From Adineta steineri (Eukaryota > Rotifera > Eurotatoria > Adinetida > Adinetidae), in assembly GCA_905250115.1 (NCBI GenBank), contig CAJNOI010000053.1, forward strand, positions 511,070 through 575,069: DNA of 64,000 nucleotides, written 5' to 3'. The translations under genes were made by a program, and so were the position numbers. This document shows positions 1-11,290 of this stretch, piece after piece. How positions within the stretch are numbered: the first letter of the stretch is position 1; every line of letters begins with the position of its first letter. A model generated the notes under the pieces. The model saw only the letters and a program-made list of their open reading frames with translations. It ran no database searches and was not told the origin of the DNA.

Positions 1-148
1 CTCATTCGATTCACCATGGTCGATAACCTCTGACGAACTGCTCTTAGTTTATTTCTACACCCCTTTATTAACGAAAAAAAGATGATAACCAAAGTAAAAA
101 TTTATTTTGCGTTTTTCTCGAAACTGTTTTTTTGTGTTTTGTCTGTCA

Positions 149-450
149 GTGTGCCCCAGATTTTTCTGCCATTTTAAATGCTAGAAGGCTCGGAAAGGTT
201 TTAAAATGAAGCTAAATCTCAGCACTACAACGTGACAGAGCCGGATTTTTTGTTTTCAATTTTACTGTTTACAAAAAATCGAGTTTTCTAAAAAGTTAAT
301 CTCAATTTTTTTCAAAACCCTTTTTAAAAAAAACTTTTTTTTTTTTTCAAAAAACCGGCTCTGTCAGGTGATAACAACAGGTCTTCTGTGCATTTTAACA
401 CCATCCCGAGGTTCATATCTTGAAAAATGCGCAAAAAATCTGGGGCACAC
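149..450. mobile_element. Small palindromic element (MITE-like)
   Basis: The ends form a terminal inverted repeat starting GTGTGCCCCAGATTTTT on the left, mirrored by AAAAAATCTGGGGCACAC on the right. A second inner pair (GACAGAGCCGG near 234, CCGGCTCTGTC near 358) continues the palindrome, and the centre is T-rich. No open frame of note and no clear target duplication. It is probably a non-autonomous DNA transposon; the superfamily is not resolved. Confidence 0.6.
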
Positions 451-981
451 GGAGACCTAGTTTTTGACCCTTAATGTTAGGATAACTCCCGCAAATCTCA
501 ATATTTTAGGCTCACATTTTTACTGTAAACTATCAAAGGTCAGACACATGTGCAGTAAAAATTTCATCAAGATTGAGTGCTCAGAGAAGAAAATAGATTT
601 TTGACCCGGGGGGGGGCCCTTAAAGGCAGGTAAATGACGAAAACATCGACATTTTTTATGCGTTCAAAGCCCATCTAGGACGGATAAAAAAACAATTTTG
701 AAGTGAAAATGAGTTTGAATGGATTAACTTTGGCCATATTAGTCTCTCGAAAAAGAAAATGTTCTGGCGCGTTAAAATGTACGCTTTTGAGGTGTAGGAA
801 GATCGATTTTCTTCTTCCTTGTCTGACTTCACCTTCACCCTACCACTGAACAACTTGTATATTCCAATATAATACAGCCAGTTAATACAGGTCGTTAAAG
901 ATCAACAAGACCTACGATTCTCTTTAACATGACAAATATTATACCACGCCTCAAAATAAAGTAAAATCTGTGATGTAAAAT
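451..981. other. Non-coding stretch, nothing recognised
   Basis: AT-rich sequence with a short G/C run near 608-618. The 65-codon minus-strand frame here has no recognisable domain. No gene, RNA or clear repeat was seen. Confidence 0.4.
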
Positions 982-989
982 GACCGGAC

Positions 990-1926
990 TAGGGATGTAC
1001 CGAGACCGAGCCTCTCGGTCTCGGGCTCGGTCAGTCTCGTTCTCGGGCGAGCTCGGTCAGTCTCGTTCTCGGGCGAGCTCGGTCAGTCTCGTTCTCGGGC
1101 GAGCTCGGTCAGTCTCGTTCTCGGGCGAGCTCGGTCAGTTTCGTTCGCGTTCTGTCTCAGTCTCGGTCAGGCTCGTTCTCTTTCTGTCTCGGTCTCGGTC
1201 TCGGTCTGTCTCGACCTCAATCAGGATAAGCCAGGTCCAGCCATGGTCTTGGTTACTCTAGAATAGAGATCTAACAGTTCGCTAATATTTGCAATATGAT
1301 CAACTGTTAAAACGATCTATTATATGAACTGATCGACCTGTTACTGACAAACGATCTTAGGGTGGATCTTATAACTTTTCAATGACTATCTAGGGATAGT
1401 CCTCACAACTTTTCATGGGCTATCCAAGGGTGGCCCTTGTAATTTTTCAGAGGCTATCTGGGGGCGATCCTTACAACTTTTCAGAGCCTCTCTAAGGGTA
1501 GTCATCATAACGTTGTAGGAACCATCTTTGGATAACTCGAAAACAGCTATAAGGACCACCCCTAGATAGCCTCTGGAAAGTTATAAGGACCACCCTTGGA
1601 TAGCCCATGAAAACTTGTGAGGACTATCTCTAGATAGCCATTGAAAAGTTATAAGATCCACCCTACGATAGTTTATCAGTAACGGGTCGATCAGTTCATA
1701 TAATAGATCGTTTTAACAGTTGATCATATTGCAAGTATTAGCGAGCTGTTAGATCTTTATTCTAGAGTAACCAAAACCATGGTTGGACCTAACTTATCCT
1801 GATTGAGCCCGAGACAACCGAGACCGAGACCGAGCCTGACTGAGATCGAGACAGAACGAGAACGAGACTGACCGAGCTCGGCCGAGCCCGAGCCCAACCG
1901 AGACTCTCGGGCTCGGTACATCTCTA
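990..1926. mobile_element. hAT-type foldback element, 937 bp, with tandem subrepeats in its arms
   Basis: The ends are TAGGGATGTACCGAG on the left and, read in reverse complement, TAGAGATGTACCGAG on the right, the form typical of hAT termini. They are flanked by GACCGGAC (982-989) and GACCTGAC (1927-1934), an 8-bp target duplication with one mismatch; hAT transposases make 8-bp duplications. Almost the whole element is one long palindrome. The GC-rich outer left arm (about 1000-1215) is built from a roughly 26-bp CTCGGTCAGTCTCGTTCTCG-type unit repeated about four times, and the inner arms carry a degenerate repeat around CTATCTAGGGATAGTC. It has no transposase and must be mobilised in trans. 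Confidence 0.85.
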
Positions 1927-1934
1927 GACCTGAC

Positions 1935-2287
1935 TAGTCAGAATCACTACCCAGCTAATGCTACCGTCTACTTCAATATAATTTGCCACTATCGGCTTTA
2001 TCGCTCTGTTCTATGGCGAATGCACGCTGCGTACTACAGTTCAGCTAAACCAACTAAATATTCCCATATGGTTACCCATGGCCGCCAGTTGTCTTCTAGC
2101 AATTCTCACGATCACTATCAGACAATCATCTAATATCGTTCTCTACGGCTCAGTCAAGATTGGAAGTTACTCCGATTAAATAAGCTACTGTCTTCCATTG
2201 TATTTATCGAAGCCGACAAACTACTGCACTGTGGCAAGTCCATAACAACGACTTTCATGATAAAAGATGTGCAAGGCTACATGATAT
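1935..2287. other. Short non-coding gap
   Basis: Mixed-composition sequence between two hAT-type elements. Nothing recognised. Confidence 0.4.
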
Positions 2288-2357
2288 ATATGGACCAGAG
2301 ATGCACGAGGTACGAGGGCACCCACGGTTCCCCGTGAGATTTTTCGGGGCAGGGGAC

Positions 2358-2420
2358 CATTTTGAAAAAGCTATTAGCGCAATCCCTGCGGGATTAAAAT
2401 GTGAAACACGATGCACTATT
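2358..2420. repeat. Repeat fragment shared with the element at 19.5 kb
   Basis: This piece, with TTAGCGCAATCCCTGCGGG followed by ATTAAAATGTGAAA, closely matches the left terminus of the palindromic element at 19491-20061 (TTAGCGCAATCTCTGTGAG). It is a second copy of the same terminal sequence, inside the composite element. Confidence 0.6.
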
Positions 2421-3133
2421 TAATTTATTAATTAACTCAAAATATAGAATTTTTTGGGTATATGAATTAATAAATAGTGTAATAATTTACTGTTTTTTTT
2501 TGAGAAATCGCTTTTCACTATAATATGCATAAAATATATTTTTATATAAAAATGACAGCTTTTCTCTGAAAAGTACACGAAAGCTTTTCAGCGCAGCCCC
2601 TTTGCTGCTAAAATGTTACACTCACATTTCTTCTTCTGGTACAAAATAGGTCAAGTGAAAAATCTCTAACAGACTATAAGTGCTTTCCAAAGATAATCGA
2701 TTGTCAGACAGACGATCTGTCCTATTTATTTCTGTATTTCGAACACGAATTTTTCTTTTTTTTTTAATGGCGCTCTATTTTTATTTGCTATGTTGCTATT
2801 CAATCGTGTTTTTTTCTTTTTTATTTCGTTTTTTCTTCTTTCAGTATCATTTCTTTAATTCTTTTAACCATTGATTTAACTGACTAATAAGACTGCTGTA
2901 CACATCAATTATATCTACAGCAGATCGGTTACTATGGTCTGAAATGGGTGGGGTGGAAGACGGAAAACCTAGACTAAAACTTCCACTCACTATTTTCTAC
3001 AAAAACATATCAGTTTCACCAAAATATTAATCAAAGTTATTAGTTACTTATTAATAATCATAACTAACTGAAGTTATTAATTATTATTAATAATAGCTAA
3101 TTAACGTTATTAATTAATTATTATTAACTAATT

Positions 3134-3290
3134 ATGCTGGGTGGCGTTGCTATGGATGTCTGTCACGTCTGTGATCTGTGGTTGCTATGGATTTCCGTCA
3201 CGTCGGTGGGGGGAGGGGGGGTGGGTCCAAATTTCTACACCTAAAACTTCAACACTCTCTTTTAGATCGTGTTTCACAAAATCCACAGGT
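3134..3290. repeat. Dispersed repeat shared with 19.58-19.70 kb
   Basis: The block holds CTATGGAT...TCTGTCACGTCTGTG, then a G-rich tract, then CCAAATTTCTAC and TAGATCGTGTTTCAC. The same order of motifs occurs inside the palindromic element near 19600-19720. It appears to be another fragment of that element family within the composite element. Confidence 0.5.
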
Positions 3291-3597
3291 CTGCGTGGGG
3301 CACGGAGGAGAAAGTTTACGGTGTGCGGAGAATAAATGTCACCCGGTGAATCTCTAGGTTGAACCTTATTTTAGTGCAGCTGGTATTATTACTAGGCAGA
3401 GAAGGTCAAATCCTACTCTATGTAAAATCTATGACATCATCACAATTCGATCCTTTCTTTCTCAAAGCAGTAATGAATCTTATCTATGAAAAAGTAGATC
3501 TTATTGACTTGTGACATAAAAATGTGTAAGAATATGGTCCCACTGAATATATAAATTACTCGAGCAGATAACCGCAGAGAAACTTGTCCAAATAGTT

Positions 3598-4369
3598 CAG
3601 AGTTGTAACCGGTAGGTTTTTTTCCTGACCGGTACCGGTACCGATCTACAATGGTCAGACCGGACCGGCCGGTATATCAGTATGAGTCATTCTTCTGTTT
3701 TTTGATCGTATAACACTCGAATTATCCCTCGGATGAATCATATCTTCCTTCTTATCAGTACAGCGATGATATAAAAGTACTATTTTTCCACGGCAGTGAT
3801 TTTTACTATTTGCTCACATGTGTTTTATCTTTCTCGATATCGACTGGTGGACAGAAAACTTCAGACGACTATAAATTCTATATTAAATGCGCACTTTGAT
3901 TAACTATTCCTCAGATATGGACACTATTTATTACTTGTATACTTAATCTACCTGGCATGCTATACTCGCTTTGTCATCTTTCATGTCTGTAGGGAATATA
4001 TCCGATAAATAATAGGAAATACAAATAAATCTATGATAAACTACAATGCTAAACAAGTATTCGATTTTGTTTGAACAACAGAACGTCATACCCACGTCAA
4101 TTGGGCAAATATAGAAAATATTCTACCGCAAATTTTGACTTAATAAGATAGTTTGATACAATTTTTTTACCAAAATAGTTTTCGACATTGGCAAAAACTT
4201 TCTGATTTTGAAAAATAAAACACCTTTTTGGTCATTTTTTCGGAAAAAATAGGTGAAAAGTCAAAAAAAATTCAGACCAGGCCGGTAAAGAAAAAGTTGT
4301 TTCTACCGGCCAGTCCAAAACCTGTACCGATACCGGACCGGCCGGTCGCCGGTACCGTTTGCAACTCTG
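3598..4369. mobile_element. hAT-type MITE, 772 bp, perfect 8-bp target duplication
   Basis: The left end CAGAGTTGTAACCGGTAGG mirrors the right end (reverse complement CAGAGTTGCAAACGGTACC). The flanks are AAATAGTT at 3590-3597 and AAATAGTT at 4370-4377, identical 8-mers, as expected for hAT insertion. The subterminal zones are rich in ACCGGTACCGG/GGCCGGT motifs, possible transposase binding repeats. No transposase frame. It lies inside the larger 2296-4821 element, so it inserted later. Confidence 0.9.
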
Positions 4370-4829
4370 AAATAGTTCATATAGGGCCGAAATGCTGAAC
4401 TCACATAATTTCGTCGGAAACGTGCTCAATGCCCTTTATCCTTGTCTCAGGTTCCTGAGAATAATTTCAGTATTGATCGTCATTGTCAAGTTTCATAGTA
4501 ACTATGAGGATGTACTCGACAATCTTTGACATTGGTTGTTCAGGTCTGTGTTGTAGGAGTGTCTGTAATGGGGAGAGGCTGGAAAAGCTCCACTTACAAC
4601 CCATAATCGGTATTTTCGTTGCGAAAGTATATGAGTTTCATGGAAAACGTTGATATTAATTACGGTACGGTAATCGGCGGGTCACGGGGATGGATGACCA
4701 CGAGGCGGGCGAAGCGGGGGAAATTTTTTCGACAGTGATGAGGATCAGCGGGGCAGGGAACCGGCTGAACACGGGCCGCGGCGTGGCGGGGGACGAAAAA
4801 ACAGTGTCTCGTGCATCTCTGATTTGGAC

Positions 4830-6715
4830 TATGTCGTGCTCGGAGATAGTTTCGCGAAATCTGCGATATATTCTACTGTGTTTAGTTAGCACCGTCCGCT
4901 ACCGCTCCGAGAACCTTCCCAAACTCTATCATATGGCTCATAAATGGAACCGATAGAGATTTTTTTGACCCGACCCATCGGTTTCTATTTATGGTTAAAT
5001 CGGTCGATTTTGCAGTATGATTTCATCGGTTAAAAACCGAGCGAATATATTTCTCAAGATCTATTTCGCGAGAATTCATTTGTCACGATATGGATTTTCA
5101 GTATGTCGATCATTGTGAAGAAAACGACTTTTCAATACGATTTTTGTAAATGACTTTTATCAAATTCCAGATTTGGACCTTATGTACTAATATGAGTGAG
5201 GGTGGTCAGTATAAGAATGATATAGACTAATCATATATTATTTCCCCAAAAATGAGACAAAGAAACTGGTCAGTTTGCCAGATTTTGTCGGACCAGTTCC
5301 AAGTATGATATAGCCCAATTTCCCTTATTCCAGTTATCAGAACGACTGATCTGCCAAAGTTCAGCAAACTATGTATTTTATCACAATCAGATTAATCATA
5401 ATCACCCGTTAACACTTAACAAACTACTGCAATATAGTTAGTAAATGCCACCCGTGATGATATGGCCAAGCAATGTGGCTGCCTATAATATGAATGAGAT
5501 ATGCCGCGCGAAATGATTCACTAAATTCTAAAATAAACTATGGTACAGCTGGTCTTAGCCGCTGGCTATAGTCTAGTAGATTATGTCATCCTTCTTCATA
5601 TGGCCATTCAATAGTGACCTCTATAGCTCAACAGAGCCTCGTAGCCACTATCATATGGATTGTCGCTACCGTTGGCCAACATGCAGCAAGGCTTCGAAGT
5701 CGGTAGAAACGGCTCAGCGAACTTCGACCAACCACGTTGGTCTGGTCCATCGAAGCCAGTGGCCTGAGTGTTAGTCATCTGCTGTTACCTACGGTTTGAA
5801 ATTCCAGAATCTTCTGTTCACGGGACTACTACTAAATAAAAAACGTTCTACAAAATGCTTCGCCAAAATTTTTGTCGGTGACATGCTTTTCGACAAAAGT
5901 GTCATTAGACGAAAGACACAGGATTCTTCTGATCATTACCTTTATTGGCTAATATTCATTAAAAAAACATCCATCGCATTTTCTTACTCTACATTAATCG
6001 AGTTTATTGAGAGATACTATTAACAAATGGAATGCCTCTTAATTAATAAATATTGAAACAAAATGGCGACAAAGGATTAGAAAAAGTGATGAATTCTTTA
6101 CCTGATAGTTGTTCGATGGTCACCAAAATGATCCACAAACTGAACTTGCAAAACGATATCATCGTAAACAAGTGAAACACTTTCCGTGTTCAATTGGTTC
6201 ACGATGATACGAGATGAGGATATCGAAGTGAAAAACGTCAAATAAAAGACTTCTATCGATAGACTTGTTCAAATAAAATAAGAAGCAGAAATGAAATGAA
6301 ACTAACAACGGTTTCCTCTTTATATTTCCTTCTGTTGTTTGCTTAGTTGCCTATGTTGCATTGACTTCAACAGGCATGACTTTGACAGAAACATTTTTTA
6401 AAAAGATTAGAAGTAAACAGTACAAGAAATTCCGGAAATAAGACTAGCAACACTTTCGGAGAAAAAATTCTCTCTCACTATATATCTTGCTTGCAACAAA
6501 ACAAATTCAACAAATGTCTGTTTACCCTACACCATTAAAACTATTACTTTATGTAAATTGCTTTATCACCAACATATCTATTCAGTTTCCATATTTGAAG
6601 AGATTTATCAATATTATCGATGAATGAAAAATAAAATGGTTTTTTTATTTCTTAATTTTTTATTTGATTTTCTTCATGTCATTGCATTAATTATTCGAAG
6701 AACAAAAGAAAAACT
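4830..6715. other. 1.9 kb without a supportable gene
   Basis: Six short frames of 60-88 codons occur but none shows a domain, signal peptide or splice-consistent structure. No RNA gene or clear repeat was recognised. Confidence 0.4.
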
Positions 6716-6720
6716 GGTAA

Positions 6721-7109
6721 TCCCAACTTTGGTCGAAAAGGAAAAATGTCGAAAGGTAGAAATATTGAAAGGTAAAAATGTCGAATTGAAAATAGTCGAA
6801 ATATAGAAATATCGAAAGGTAGAAATGTCGAAAATTGAAGATCAGGGTGAGGGTGAGGGTGTGAGGGTGTGAGGGTGAGAATGTGAGGGGGTGAGGATGA
6901 GGGTGAGGATAGGGTGTCCCTCAACCTCACCGTCATCCTCCGTCTTTCTCTAGTTTTTTCCTTAAGTTGTTTCGGATACCGAAAGTTGTAGTATTTCGGT
7001 ATTTGGACTTTTTTCTTCGATATTTTTATCCTTCGACGTTTTTGTATACTTCGACATTTTATTTTCGATATTTTTCGTTCGATGTTTGTACTTTCGACGT
7101 TAGTTGGGA
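6721..7109. mobile_element. Palindromic element with GTCGAAA subrepeats and a G-rich core
   Basis: The left edge TCCCAACTTTGGTCGAAA pairs with the right edge (reverse complement TCCCAACTAACGTCGAAAG). Each arm contains degenerate repeats of GTCGAAAGGTAGAAAT; on the right arm they appear as their complement (ATTTTTATCCTTCGAC). The middle (about 6840-6915) is a GGGTGAGGGTGTGAG run resembling degenerate telomere sequence. No coding capacity. The architecture, with tandem subrepeats inside inverted arms, matches the foldback elements at 990 and 40663. Confidence 0.6.
6839..6915 (+). repeat. Interstitial G-rich telomere-like minisatellite
   Basis: A run of GGGTGA, GGGTGTGA and close variants sits at the centre of the palindromic element. 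It resembles but does not equal the terminal TGTGGG array. It may be a degenerate internal telomere tract or simple-sequence slippage. Confidence 0.5.
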
Positions 7110-8495
7110 GAATCGAAAAACTTTATTGTAATTTAGAAAAAAGAAAATGAAGTGTAATTTTATCTGTATTTGGTTTTGTTTGAAAAATCTATGAGAAAAA
7201 GAAAAGGATTTATTCGAGTTTCACATCGATAAAACTAATAATTATAACTGTTCTGTATATGATGAAGAAATTTTAGTCATTTGAAATTTCTCTAGAGAAG
7301 GAGAGCATAGAGAAACTGCTAGAAAAAAAGATGTTTGTTTTTTCAATGTCAACATAAGTGAAAATGAAACTTTTCTTTGGATAAGAAAATCATCAACATT
7401 AAAAGGACATGTCTCCGGTGAAATGTTAATAAATCATTGACGTCAATCGGAACTGTGTCCATTTATTTGTTCCACCATGTCAGGTTTTATTTACAAGTCT
7501 TTTCTTCTTTTTTTTACTTGTTCACTTATTTGTATTGATCTACTTCTTCTTAGGTTTGAGAAATTTTTGTCAAAAACCGTACGTATCTCATACAGATGAT
7601 AATTCATTACTCATTATTTTATGAAAATATTTAACATGGGAGTAATTCAGTGAATTGGACAGTTAAACAGTGTTTGTGAAAGTTGTTGAAAGAAACTCTT
7701 TTCTTCATATAAGAAAGATTTTATTTTGCTGGGTAATACTGTCAGAAACAGGATATGAGCAGATTAATGAATAGAGGGGTGTTTCTTTTGTCTGAGAGAT
7801 AGAATTACATTTTTCAACTTCAACGAAATATTACTTATTAAAAGATATTATCGCAGACAATTATTAATCTTAGTGCATATTATGGCCCAAAGCTTCGCTA
7901 TTCTTGTGATTAGCTATTTCAGTTTTTGTATACCAAGATATCAGTTTTGAATAGTTCAGCCGATGAGGTTGGTGAATCCTTTTCAATTTCTACAGCATCA
8001 GCATGTCCAACAGGAAACTCAGATGTACAGTGCCACAAGCATCCGTCGCGTCTCTATTTTTCAGATCCGTGCTCGATCGATGAGATTTTTTCGTACTCCG
8101 ACAAAAAGGACACTCATGATATACAGTGACGTGTTGAATTCGCACCTGATAGTCGCTCCACTCGTCTTTTTCAAGCCATCTCGACGATGATCTAATCAGT
8201 GTCATGTTATAACTGCCTCTTTTTTTCGTAGTGACATCTGTTCGGCCGAATCTTGTCTCGATGCCAGTCTGGAGACCGATTTCAGACAGGCACGTAAGTA
8301 AATACAGATCCAAGGTCATTCAGCCAGCTCTAAGAATTATTCTACTATCACTGTGTTAACTCCATGTAAGACTCTTAATGTGTCAAAGAGGATGCGGGTT
8401 CTAAGTGCCTGTTTTTCAAACATGTCTGCAAAAAGTATTTTGTTAGTCATCTCTCAGATTTTTTAGATGGCCGGTTGTTTATGGAAGTTTTGGTA
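7110..8495. other. 1.4 kb without a supportable gene
   Basis: AT-rich. The longest frame (7990-8319, minus, 109 codons) has a Cys-Pro-Phe-Cys motif but no recognised family. No RNA gene seen. Confidence 0.35.
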
Positions 8496-8736
8496 GATAT
8501 TCTGTTAATAGTCTCAACTCTGGTATATACCATAAGGTTCCTTTCACACCTGGCACAGAGTCGAAGATCTCTTTTGAAATTCTTAGACAGTCTAAGGTTC
8601 TTCTCAAATTTTGCAGAGTCTGAGATATCTCTCACATTTGACAGAGTCTTTGAGGTTTCTTTCAGGTCTGGAATGGAGTCGAAGACTTTTCATGTTTAGC
8701 AAAGAGTATTAGATTTCTGTAAGTGTTAGTAGGCAG

Positions 8737-9480
8737 CAGGGCTCCAAACGGGCTGACCCGACTTTTGCGGCTCGACCTTCGGGCCGGGCGGGCTAGCGAA
8801 AATGTCGGGCCGGATGGCCCGACTTGAAATTTTCAGAATATAACATGTATATTTTATTTCAAGTGAAAAATCCCCGATTAACTACCAGATTATTGTGAAA
8901 AAGAAAATATGACTTTAATCGGATTCTCCAGATATTCAACATTTTCTAGTAGGAATCTGCATAATTCGATTAAAATATGGATTTTCTTTCTGCATAACCC
9001 CTTTGTCAATCGGGTCTTTTTTCGTTGGGTCGACTGCTTTCTGGTAATCACATTTTGTATGATGAAAGATAGTGACACACTGGTGGGTGTCGCTATGGCT
9101 AATCTAATTGGGTAAAAAGTATTTTGCCAAACAACAATTGGAACTGAAAAATTTTCAAATCCGAAAGATAGTATTGCCAGAGGCGTCTGTGGTTCAACAC
9201 TATTTACATTTTCGTTCGTCATCTTTATTTCTCTCAAGACGTCTAATGCTGATTTGTCTCTAGTCACAAACTTGAAAAATATAACTCACTGATTATGGAA
9301 AAGCGTTATTTGTTTTTTCTAAAATTTTCTTCGAAGATTTGTGAGTCACGTGAAACTTCGGGCTACTTAGGGACGGACCGAGAATTTGAGGCCGGGAATT
9401 CGGGCCAGGCGGGTCGACCTTTTATGGCCCGAGCTTCTGGCGGGCCGGCCCGGCAAAACTATGACCCGTTCGGAGCCCTG
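8737..9480. mobile_element. hAT deletion derivative, 744 bp, perfect 8-bp target duplication
   Basis: The left terminus CAGGGCTCCAAACGGGCT mirrors the right terminus (reverse complement CAGGGCTCCGAACGGGTC), a classic hAT end. Identical flanking octamers GTAGGCAG occur at 8729-8736 and 9481-9488. The subterminal regions are GC-rich with CGGGCCGG-type repeats, unlike the AT-rich interior. A minus-strand transposase tail remains inside (8890-9267). The element landed inside the 30-bp repeat array, so it is younger than the array. Confidence 0.92.
8890..9267 (-). pseudogene. Remnant of a hAT transposase C-terminus
   Basis: A 125-codon open stretch inside the hAT derivative. Its middle follows the pattern of the hAT C-terminal dimerisation region: a leucine/alanine helix (RLAIATPTSVS), then a segment resembling the family's FS-x-AG-x-I block, then ITRKQSTQRKKTRL where the family has a K-R-x-x-L element, then a further helix. 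The DDE catalytic part and the zinc finger are absent. It could not encode a working transposase. The assignment rests on this pattern plus its location between hAT ends. Confidence 0.6.
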
Positions 9481-11290
9481 GTAGGCAGTCTGATATTTCT
9501 GTCAAATGTGTTACAATGTTTCAGGATTCTTGCAGTTTTCTTATAGATTTTTAGTTTGCTGTGACAATTTGTCGACAGTCGCTGATTTCTCTCACACTCA
9601 GTAAAGAGTCAGAGGCTTCTGGCAAAATCCACAGGCTGTTTAATGTTTTTCGCACAATTCATAGAAATTCTGAGATTTTTCGAAGCTGGCAAAGTGTCGA
9701 AGGTTTATCCTAGACTTGGAAAACAATCCGAGATTTCTTTCAAATCTAGCATAGAGCCGAAGGTTTCCGTAAGAGTTGCGAGGTAGTGTGAAGTTACGGT
9801 CGGATTGAGAATAGAGTAAAAGATTTCTGTGACAAATCACGGACAGTCAAACGTTTGTTCTAGACTTGGCAGGGTGTGCCAGAGCTCTTTGAAACTGGAC
9901 AGGATGCTTCACGGTTCTTTCAGGTCTAGCATAGAGTCTGAGATGCCTATCAGACATGGCAGATAGTCTATGGCCCTTTCAGCCTTCGTGGGCAGGCAAA
10001 GATTTCTCAGACACTTGGCAGAGAGTCTGACGTTTCTCTCGAATCTGGCATTGAATCGAGGGTTTTTGTCACAGCTGGCAGATGGTCTATGTTGCTGTAA
10101 GACTTGGTGGATAGTATCGGATCTTTCTTTCAGTCAGGTGATAGTTGAAGATTTCTGTTATATTTTGCAGACAGTCTCTCCCCAACTTGACCGCGACTCT
10201 GAGCTTATTTTCAGATCGGATACAGGATCTTAGATCTTTGGTACAATATGCAAATAGTCTGACATCTCTATCAAACTTGGCAGGAAGTGTGGTGTTTACA
10301 TCACAATGTGTGCATAATGCCTGAGCTCCTTGAAATACGGCTTCAAGCCCGAAGTTTGCGCCATAATTTGCAGACAGTATGAGATTTGTCTCACACTAGA
10401 CAAGAAATATGAGGTTTTCGTGATGATAGGCGAACAGTCTAAGATTTTTCTGAGATCTGATAAAGAGCCTGAAGTTTCTGTCACAATCCGCAGCCAGTCT
10501 AAGATGTCTCTCAGACTAGACAGCAAATCCGAGGAATTTGCCATACTCAGCAGAAGTCTCATGGCTTCCTGAAATGTAGAGCAGAGTCTGACATTTCTGT
10601 TATATTTCGTAGACAGTATGAGATTTCGTTTAGACTTAGCAAAAAGTCTGAAGTTTACATCTGGATCCGGGAAAAGTCCGAAGTTCGTTTCAGATCTGGG
10701 ATAAGGAGTGAGGTTTCTGTTACAATGCGCAGGTAGTCTGAGGGCTCTTTCCAATTTTGCAGAGAGTTCAAGGCTTCTCCCAAACTTGACAGAGAGCCTA
10801 AAGTTTCTGTTACAATTTGCATCTAGTATAAAGTTTGTCTCAGCTTTAACCGGGAGTCTGAGGGTTTGGCGATGATCGGCGAGCAATCTTAGGATTCTCT
10901 GAGGAATGAGGTTTCTATTATCGCAGGTAGTCTAATATTACTTTCACATTTGGCTGAGAGTTCGTGGTTTTTTTGTGCCAAGTAAGAAAAACAGTTTCAG
11001 AATTCGATGAAATTAGTGTAGAGCTCAAGATTTTTTTTGAAATCTAGCGTTCAGTCTGAGGTTTCTGTTGTAATTGGCATACTGTCTACGATTTTGGTCA
11101 CAGTCGGTGATAGGGTACGATTTGCCTCAAGCTTGTCAGGAGTCTGATGTTTCGGTAGCAGCTAGAAAACAGTCTAAGATTTCGATGAGGAGTTGTAAAG
11201 AGGCTGAGATTTCTGTAACAATTGGCAGACGGCCTAAACTTTCTGTTAATTTTATCTAAGAATATGAGATTTCTCTTTGAATTATCTAAG

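Larger units (their letters stand above)
2296..4821. mobile_element. hAT-like composite element, 2.5 kb, carrying nested insertions
   Basis: The left end CAGAGATGCACGAGG (2296) matches the reverse complement of the right end, CTCGTGCATCTCTG (ending 4821). The flanks are ATATGGAC (2288-2295) and ATTTGGAC (4822-4829), an 8-bp target duplication with one mismatch, which supports hAT. No transposase frame survives inside. The interior holds a second hAT-type element (3598-4369) and other shared repeat segments, so its present length is the sum of several insertions. The two ends could instead belong to two related solo elements; the near-matching flanks argue against that. Confidence 0.6.
8500..11290. 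repeat. Degenerate 30-bp tandem repeat array, about 2 kb, split by a hAT insertion
   Basis: The array is built from units of about 30 bp that start AGTCTGAGATTTCT and end with a TTGGCAGA- or TTTGCAGA-like motif. Many units are exactly 30 bp, for instance between about 10440 and 10620. Two sub-types alternate in places (CTCTCAGACTTGGCAG and CTGTCACAATTTGCAG), hinting at a 60-bp higher-order unit. Excluding the transposon at 8737-9480 there is room for roughly 65-70 copies, all diverged. Because 30 is a multiple of 3, long frames with a 10-residue period arise on the minus strand, such as 10296-10886 with repeats of the form Asn-Leu-Arg-Leu-x5-Arg. I read it as satellite rather than a gene: stops and indels interrupt every frame. 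Confidence 0.8.

Noticed and set aside
980-1261. 93-codon Ser/Arg-rich frame
   Set aside because: It is a translation of the GC-rich tandem subrepeats in the hAT foldback arm, and the ATG overlaps the target duplication.
7990-8319. 109-codon minus-strand frame with a Cys-Pro-Phe-Cys motif
   Set aside because: No family resemblance, no promoter or splice logic, and two competing frames on the plus strand. Could be a decayed gene but not supportable.
10296-10886. 196-codon minus-strand frame with 10-residue repeats
   Set aside because: It follows directly from a 30-bp satellite; neighbouring units carry stops and indels, and the repeat period shifts register within the frame.
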